DNA of 64,000 nt from Trichobilharzia regenti (lineage: Eukaryota > Platyhelminthes > Trematoda > Strigeidida > Schistosomatidae). Under the pieces are notes generated by a model, which was not told the DNA's origin, made no database searches, and was given only the letters and a program-made list of their open reading frames with translations. Positions 58,460 through 64,000 of this stretch are shown here, piece after piece (within the stretch, counting starts at the first letter, position 1; every line of letters starts with the position of its first letter). The position numbers were made by a program, and so were the translations under genes. Location: the NCBI GenBank assembly GCA_944472135.2, contig OX235263.1:11453517-11517516 (forward strand), in the 5' to 3' direction.

Positions 58460-59216
58460 ACTTAGGTCAACATATTCCCATCAACTGCTTACAACCGCCT
58501 GACATCAGTTTAAACTATGTAGATCTGGAAGTATCACACTCACCTTTTTGTCAAATATGTGTTCCTAACTCAGTAAAACAAAACATATTTAAAGAGTTTT
58601 GTACACAACAATTTGTCCAAGTAAAATTGTTTTGAAACATTGATCGCACCCATATATACTTCAACTTCGATGATGATACAATAATCCTAGAATGTGACTC
58701 TTGAAAATGCTTCATAATAAAGTATGATTGTTTTGGACTTCGAGGATTTTATACATGTGTGGAAAGAGAGCTCTGTGTTAGTTAGTATGTAGTTCCATAT
58801 TAACTTATTTATCGGATATATATATATCACAAAATAAAAATGTATTATTTACCAGATGACAAAGTCTTGGGCACAATTTATTGTTCACAGACAAATAATC
58901 AATCAGTTCTCTTTTCTTCTTTCGCGTTTTTTGTAAGTGTAAGTGTAATTTTACAGATGTCTGGAACAGGTGTTGATTCCTTCCTAATTACTGTTCGACA
59001 AATAAAATCCCGGTTGTCGATTTTGCTCTTCCATCTTATTACACTCGATTTTAAGACTGTCATTTTATCTTATCCTGTTGTATGGTTTTTATGTTATACA
59101 TACTTGATTTTTACTAAAATACTATATTTATTTTTAGACTGCTGATTGTATTTCCCGCCTCCTTCAGATATGACCTAGTAAACCTATTGGTTGTTGGCTG
59201 TTTAAACTTACCAGTG

Positions 59217-59217
<1 letters not shown>
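58460..59217. other. Mostly unassigned; PLE terminus relic near 58820-58895
   Basis: 'ccagatgacaaagtcttgggcacaatttattg' resembles the inverted PLE terminus. The rest is not recognised. Confidence 0.4.

Positions 59218-59218
<1 letters not shown>

Positions 59219-59259
<41 letters not shown>
59219..59259. repeat. (TA)n microsatellite
   Basis: About 20 TA units, directly abutting an RTE fragment. Confidence 0.9.
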
Positions 59260-59260
<1 letters not shown>

Positions 59261-59640
59261 GCTCAATACTACTCAAGATCAGATTGCCGGTGAGAAAAAA
59301 TCAGCAACAGTGAAGGATCTCTGGCAACGAGCGAACCAACCAGGAATCAACTGTACAAGAAATATGCAGGAAGAAATGGACGTGGATTGGCTGGTCATAC
59401 TCTGAGGAAACCATCGAGCGAGATCACAAGCCAAGCCGTTGCTCGAGTGGAACCTGAATAGGAAGCGGCGAGTTGGTCGTCAGTGTGAGAGTGGCATGGA
59501 GGAGGTCATGTGGAGAGGAGGTGAAAGCGTCAAAGCAGACGTGGAGCCAGATAAAAACGCTGGTGGAGAACATAACGCAATGAAGAGGTGTGGCTAAAGC
59601 CATATGTTCCTCTTGGAACTAAAGGAAACAATAGTAATAA
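59260..59640 (+). mobile_element. RTE LINE 3' fragment
   Basis: 'cgctcaatactactcaagatcag' through 'aagcggcgagttggtcgtcag' to the tail 'aagccatatgttcctcttgg' and AAT-type repeat. Confidence 0.85.
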
Positions 59641-60238
59641 TACTATCGGTAATAATTGTGACAACTCATCACCTTTGTTACACTACTCTAGTTTCATTAC
59701 CACCCAATTTTCTTGATCGTTTTCGTGTTACGTAACTCTGCCCAAAACCCACTAAGTTTTACCCGTTTAGTTGAAATAACCATAACTAATTGTATTTTTG
59801 TTTGACAAACTTAATGAACACATGCATACAAAATAACTCATATATATATATATTTGGGATTTCACAGCTAAGAAAATAAATTCACTGAGGAAAAGTGACT
59901 CTTCGCTGAACTAAGTGTTTTTTTTTCAATAATTCCTCGATGGGGATTATTCATGAATTATGTTGAATCTGTCAATCATATCTGTGTTGTGCCTTGACCT
60001 CACGTCTCATATAGGTACCATCTTTCAGTTAGTTGCCACTGTGTAACTGTATATGGTTTATTTACCAAGGATACAGGTGATTGATAAGGTCATTAATTAG
60101 GCATAATTCCTCCCAGATGCCTCAGTTTCTTGAATTCATGCAAAAGCTTGAGTCATCAAATAATAAACATTAGGGAAAATTAATAACACAGTTTTTTTTT
60201 TACCGAAGATTTACTTACACATTCTAAAAAATGTTTTG
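59641..60238. other. Unassigned, probably intronic
   Basis: No repeat or motif. It lies just 3' of the minus-strand Musashi-like exon, so it would be intron if that gene is real. Confidence 0.4.
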
Positions 60239-60244
60239 ACTCAC

Positions 60245-60327
60245 CATTTTACCATTTAATTCATGATAGTGTATTGAGCACACCTTTTCTGCTGCTTGTT
60301 CATTTTCAAAGGTAACAAATCCGAAAC
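60245..60327 (-). CDS. Exon of a Musashi-type RNA-binding protein (RRM)
   Basis: The minus-strand exon of 83 bases encodes [18 protein letters not shown] then [17 protein letters not shown] is the RNP1 motif of an RRM, and the EKVC-IH-HE-N-KM continuation is typical of the Musashi/DAZAP/hnRNP A-B group, closest to Musashi as I recall it. A pyrimidine-rich tract and tttcag precede it; the donor is ATG followed by GTGAGT. The exon starts in phase 1 (first G of GFGF is split) and ends in phase 0. Such proteins bind single-stranded RNA and regulate translation or splicing. No neighbouring exon was found in the window, as expected for genes with long, repeat-filled introns. The alternative is an isolated exon relic, but the clean splice sites and lack of damage argue against it. 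Confidence 0.8.
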
Positions 60328-60594
60328 CTGAAACAAGATATCGGAAAAACACATTCACTTGGTAACAGTAATTCCAATAATATAATAAACCAAGAGAACA
60401 AATCATTCAAATGATTAAAGTTTTGAAAATGACTGCATTGGCTTAAGAGTTTTGTGCTGTTAACTTCATAAAAGTTGGAATAAAAGCCAAGGCCAGTTGT
60501 ACGGAAGTCAAGTGACCCGCTCCCTTATGCATAATGTCTCCTTGAATGACAGTCTTTATATCTCTTAAAATTTAATTCTTACATTACCTGATTA

Positions 60595-61195
60595 GTAATA
60601 TACATCGACTGAATCCTTCATTTATTTAGGAAGCATTGTTTCAGCCACAGGTGGAATGTATGAGAATGACAAAGCAAGCCAGAATGGCAGTGGCAAGGCG
60701 CACCTTCAACACTCTGAATTTAGTTTGAAAATATTCTCCACTCATCGTAAACAACAAAATTCGGGTTTTAAACACTAATGTGAAGGTGTTAACGCCTAAA
60801 ATTGATGTAGGACTCACTGAAAGCATTTTCAGCAGGCTGTTATGGCTTTTTATCAGCTATTATGGCCCTTTCTAGCTCTATACCGACGGTCAGTTAGCCA
60901 GAAAGAATAAACAATGAGCCGATTGCTCAAAAAATATACGAAAGAAAATGATGATGAACTGGATATACGCTATGGAGACCGTTGAAATCAAACGCCAGTT
61001 TACCACTGAAGTGGAACCTCAGTGAGAAAAAGGGAGGACAACATTGAGGAAATCGTCAGAAAAGGAGATCAGACACTTTTATCAATGGTGGACCTAAATG
61101 TAGAGGACAGCAGAAAGTAGATAAAAATTGGAAACATGCTGCTGAAGCCGTATAATCCATTCGGAAACAATGGCAGTAATTATAATGATAATGGT
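60595..61195 (+). mobile_element. Old RTE LINE 3' fragment
   Basis: STESFIYLGSIVSATGG (60603-60655), then eroded C-terminal sequence and a tail near 61140-61190. It lies in the presumed intron upstream of the Musashi-like exon. Confidence 0.7.
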
Positions 61196-61269
61196 AATAA
61201 ATCCAGAAAGTAAATTTTGTTCTGTACAACACCCCGGTACACTTTGCAGTAGTCTATAGAGAGATTTAA

Positions 61270-61570
61270 AGTCTTATAAGATGGTTGCAGGCAGTCAGCA
61301 GAAAGCCTTGGATCTGGGTTTCCTGCCAGATGACAGTCGCCAGCTAGGCATATCTGCAACGTTGAAGGAACTTATGTCCCTTCTGAGATTATAACTTGCG
61401 TCATCCAGTGCCGGCTTCAGTCAGAAACCTCTAGGTCCAATGCTTCCTATCAATTGCCTGTAATTATCTAATATCATCAAATCAATGAGCATCGTGATGG
61501 TGAGTTAACTAGAATGGTGGCGACATTACAAACTTGACTGATGGAATTCAGTCTGCACCAAAGAAAGGAC
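61270..61570 (-). mobile_element. tRNA-derived SINE (family E)
   Basis: 'ccttggatctgggtttcctgcc', 'tctgagattataacttgcgtca' (B-box decayed), 'ctagaatggtggcgacattac'. Confidence 0.68.
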
Positions 61571-62129
61571 TAGGCACATCACAATAAAGTCCAATACAAG
61601 ATTCAAAGTCTTCATACTCCCATGACTCCAAGCATCACTTCAGTTTAGCATATCTGCACTTCAATTTGGCGACAACATACAAACATTTATTCATGAAACT
61701 CAAATAAACAAGCTTCAAAAATAGATGACTATTACAACACACTAGTTTTTTCCAGCAACAAATGATTAATTCAAATTTTAAAATAAAATTTAGTCTCTAA
61801 AACTTAAGGCTAAATCCGCTCTCAAGATTCCAGTTTTTATTGATTATCAATCAGGTAACAGTAAATTAAGTTTTCTTGTCTGTTTCGGAAAAGGAAATCT
61901 ATTCAGTAATTTTAGTCTTTCTTTTATTACCCATAGAAATGTTTACTATCTCGTTGATTGTTACAAACATTTTCATCAGCAGGGTTTCATTCAACATTGT
62001 TAACGATCCATCCAAATGTAAGGAAATTATCAATCCTATTGTACAAATGAAGAATTCAGACGACACACACCCTGATAAATCGTAAATACTAAAAAAAAGA
62101 AGGCGTTCAGCAAAGAGTAATACTTGTTG
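61571..62129. other. Unassigned; small hydrophobic frame of doubtful status
   Basis: 61876-62085 is open for 69 codons with a hydrophobic segment (YSVILVFLLLPIEMFTISLI) and no ATG at its start. It has no recognised family; it could be a terminal exon or chance. Confidence 0.2.
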
Positions 62130-62405
62130 GTATTAGATGGTTTGAGACAATCGGGCATAGGAAGTCTTGCCTGTACCTAGATCTCGTGCTAGTTGGCACT
62201 CACCGGTCAGCAAGGCGTATCTGCAAACTTGTAGGAATTTATCTCTCTTCTGGGATTCCAACCCACGTCACCTCACCCAGTGATGCAGTCAGCCAAACCA
62301 CCTAGTATGGTGGACACATTGCAAGCTTGACTGATAGAATTCAGTCTGCACTGAAGATAAGACTGGACACATTACACACTAGTTACTGACTAGTGTTCAA
62401 TCAAA
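62130..62405 (-). mobile_element. tRNA-derived SINE (family E)
   Basis: 'gtacctagatctcgtgctagttggcactcac', 'ctgggattccaaccc', 'acacactagttactgactagtg'. Confidence 0.75.
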
Positions 62406-62599
62406 AATAGTTAGTCTTTCCGGCGATATCACTCTAAAACTATACAATCGCGTATGGAGAGTCAGTTATCTTAGCAAGAAAATGAATATCTTAAAAATTT
62501 ATCATTAGAATTGTAGATTATAATTAATAAACTTTGCTAGTGGTTCAGAAACTAAAGTATGATTAAATAAGCATGCCGCGTTACGTAATTTAATTGACT

Positions 62600-64000
62600 G
62601 TGTTGATTACAGCTCAGCTAAAATTATCTAGACTAACTATGTCTTATGAACTAAAATACAGATAAGATAATTTAAAATTAGATAATGAAGAAAAAATGGT
62701 TAGTTTTGACATTGTTAGTTTACATACACGTTTACCAATAAATATAGCTATAGAGACAGTCAGAAACGAACTCATTTCTGACTAAGAATTCGAACTTAGG
62801 ATGAGAGTGCCACTTGAGGTGGAAGTGCAGCTATGCCTGACTTCCACAGTATTTAAATTCTTCCGAAAGAAAAATCCCAAACAAACTGAGGGAGTTGCAT
62901 GGGACCACCAATAACCCTGATTGTAGCAGATATATTTATGGATAGGTGGGAAACCATACCGATTGAAACGTTCATCCCCACAGCCAAAAGTATGGTGGAG
63001 GTGTTTAGATGACAGATTCGCTGTATTTAGAACACAAGATATAGACAGAATTTCCGAACAAATCAACTCGAAGGTGGAGGCAATTCAATTCACTTATGAA
63101 TTGGAAAGTCAAGAAGGGAAGCTTCCAATGTTAGATTGCAACGTGAAAAGGAAAGAAGATGGGAAGTTAAACACTAGTGTTTACAGAAAACCCACACATT
63201 CAAACAGATACTTGGATTTCCAATCATCCCATCCTATGTCAGTAAAAATAGAATTGTTGAAATGTTTAAGTGACAGAGCACAAAACTAAGTAGTACAAAG
63301 AAAAATCTAAGACAGGAAGTGATACATATAAGAGAAGTCGTGAAACTTAATAATTACCCTGATAAATTAGTCAGGAAATATGTAGGGAAATGTAAAAATA
63401 AAATAAATAAAAAATGATAGTAGCGATAGTGATAATAATAACAACAATAATAGTGACGACATCAACAATAGGCAATCTCAATCATCAGTAGTAATTCCAT
63501 ACAAGGAAGGCACCTTGGGAGCTTTACACAGAATTCTTAACAAGGCAGAAATAAAGGTGGCATTCAAACCAACCACAGACTCAATAAGAAACAAGCTTTG
63601 TCGGCTCAAGGATCTGCATTGTGAAGCCTTTAAAACAAAACAATTTAGTTTATCGCATACCCTGACTGCAATGATTGTCAGGTCAAATACATAGGTCAAA
63701 GTAGTAGAACAAGTGCAGTGAGTCAGACTACAAGAGCATAAGAATCTAGCAAAATCTAGATCGGTTAACCGGAATAATAAGATAATAAATCTAGAGAATC
63801 GTTCAGCTATAGCACTCACTTCAGGCTGTTACACACAACTATAAAACAGGATGGGGTAGGATGAAAGTTGTAAGATCTAATGTCACAGCAGGATGGAGGG
63901 AGAGATTTATAGCAGAAGCTTTGTTTATCGAATCAACTGCAAAAACGTGTAATAGGAATGATTCAACACCTGTACAGCCGAATATCTGGAAAATTCTACT
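62600..64000 (+). mobile_element. PLE, best RT-to-GIY-YIG copy, runs off the window
   Basis: In order: RT motif A VSFDIVSLHTRLPINIAI (62700-62755), motif C region VWWRCLDDRFAVF (62990; family form has Y for C), IQFTYELESQEGKLPMLDC, VYRKPTHSNRYLDF (63180), linker NNYPDKLVRKYVGKC, YKEGTLGALHRILNKAE (63500), GIY-YIG start (KYIGQSSRTS near 63696) and C-terminal sequence to the edge. A stop at 62782, the altered catalytic motif and later stops mean it is not functional. Confidence 0.88.

Noticed and set aside
59219..59259. (TA)n run as a replication or promoter element
   Set aside because: Simple TA repeats are common here and nothing around it supports a function.
61876..62085. 69-codon hydrophobic frame
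   Set aside because: No ATG at its start, no clear splice acceptor and no recognised family, so not called as a gene.

Overview
This looks like nuclear DNA of a blood fluke (Schistosoma or a close relative). The diagnosis rests on recognised repeats: a CR1-clade LINE of SR1 type, RTE-clade LINEs of SR2/Perere type, Penelope-like elements (PLEs), and tRNA-derived short repeats that carry the hammerhead ribozyme known from schistosome S-alpha type repeats. The species cannot be fixed from the sequence alone. Everything here was read by eye. Fragment edges are mostly good to 10-50 bases; boundaries set by target-site duplications are exact.

The window is almost entirely transposon debris. Only two pieces of cellular protein-coding sequence are recognisable. 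One is an 83-base exon on the minus strand at 60245-60327, with good splice sites, encoding part of a Musashi-type RNA-recognition motif; much of the window may therefore be intronic or flanking DNA of that gene. The other is a broken histone H4 copy at 24697-25076 that ends just past the histone 3' stem-loop.

Layout: 1-5.2 kb holds RTE and PLE fragments and a complete hammerhead SINE. 5.8-7.5 kb is a PLE split by a folded-back hammerhead SINE. 8.4-11.6 kb has an unclassified repeat and two tail-to-tail RTE copies. 12.1-16.1 kb is a long decayed CR1 inside a SINE dimer. 16.1-19.1 kb holds two PLE lineages and a solo LTR. 19.1-19.8 kb is a large hammerhead-SINE palindrome. 20-22 kb is inverted SINE copies. 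23-26 kb is a nest: unclassified repeat, then PLE, then a SINE plus the H4 retrocopy. 26-47.5 kb mixes PLEs, solo LTRs, many 5'-truncated RTEs and two CR1 tails, and includes a 1.17-kb chimeric unit present twice in inverted orientation. 47.7-51.5 kb is a full-length RTE with perfect 14-bp target-site duplications and an open 1,043-codon endonuclease/reverse-transcriptase frame. 51.5-64 kb holds SINE palindromes, a folded-back CR1, RTE tails, the Musashi-like exon and a PLE running off the end.

The parts fit together as a parasite community. Two tRNA-derived SINE families carry 3' tails resembling the two resident LINE clades (one RTE-like, one CR1-like), implying each borrows one LINE's machinery. 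Self-cleaving RNA motifs recur: hammerheads in the SINEs, and a possible HDV-like fold at the 5' end of the intact RTE. Inverted, foldback-type insertions are repeatedly found across SINE, PLE and CR1 families.
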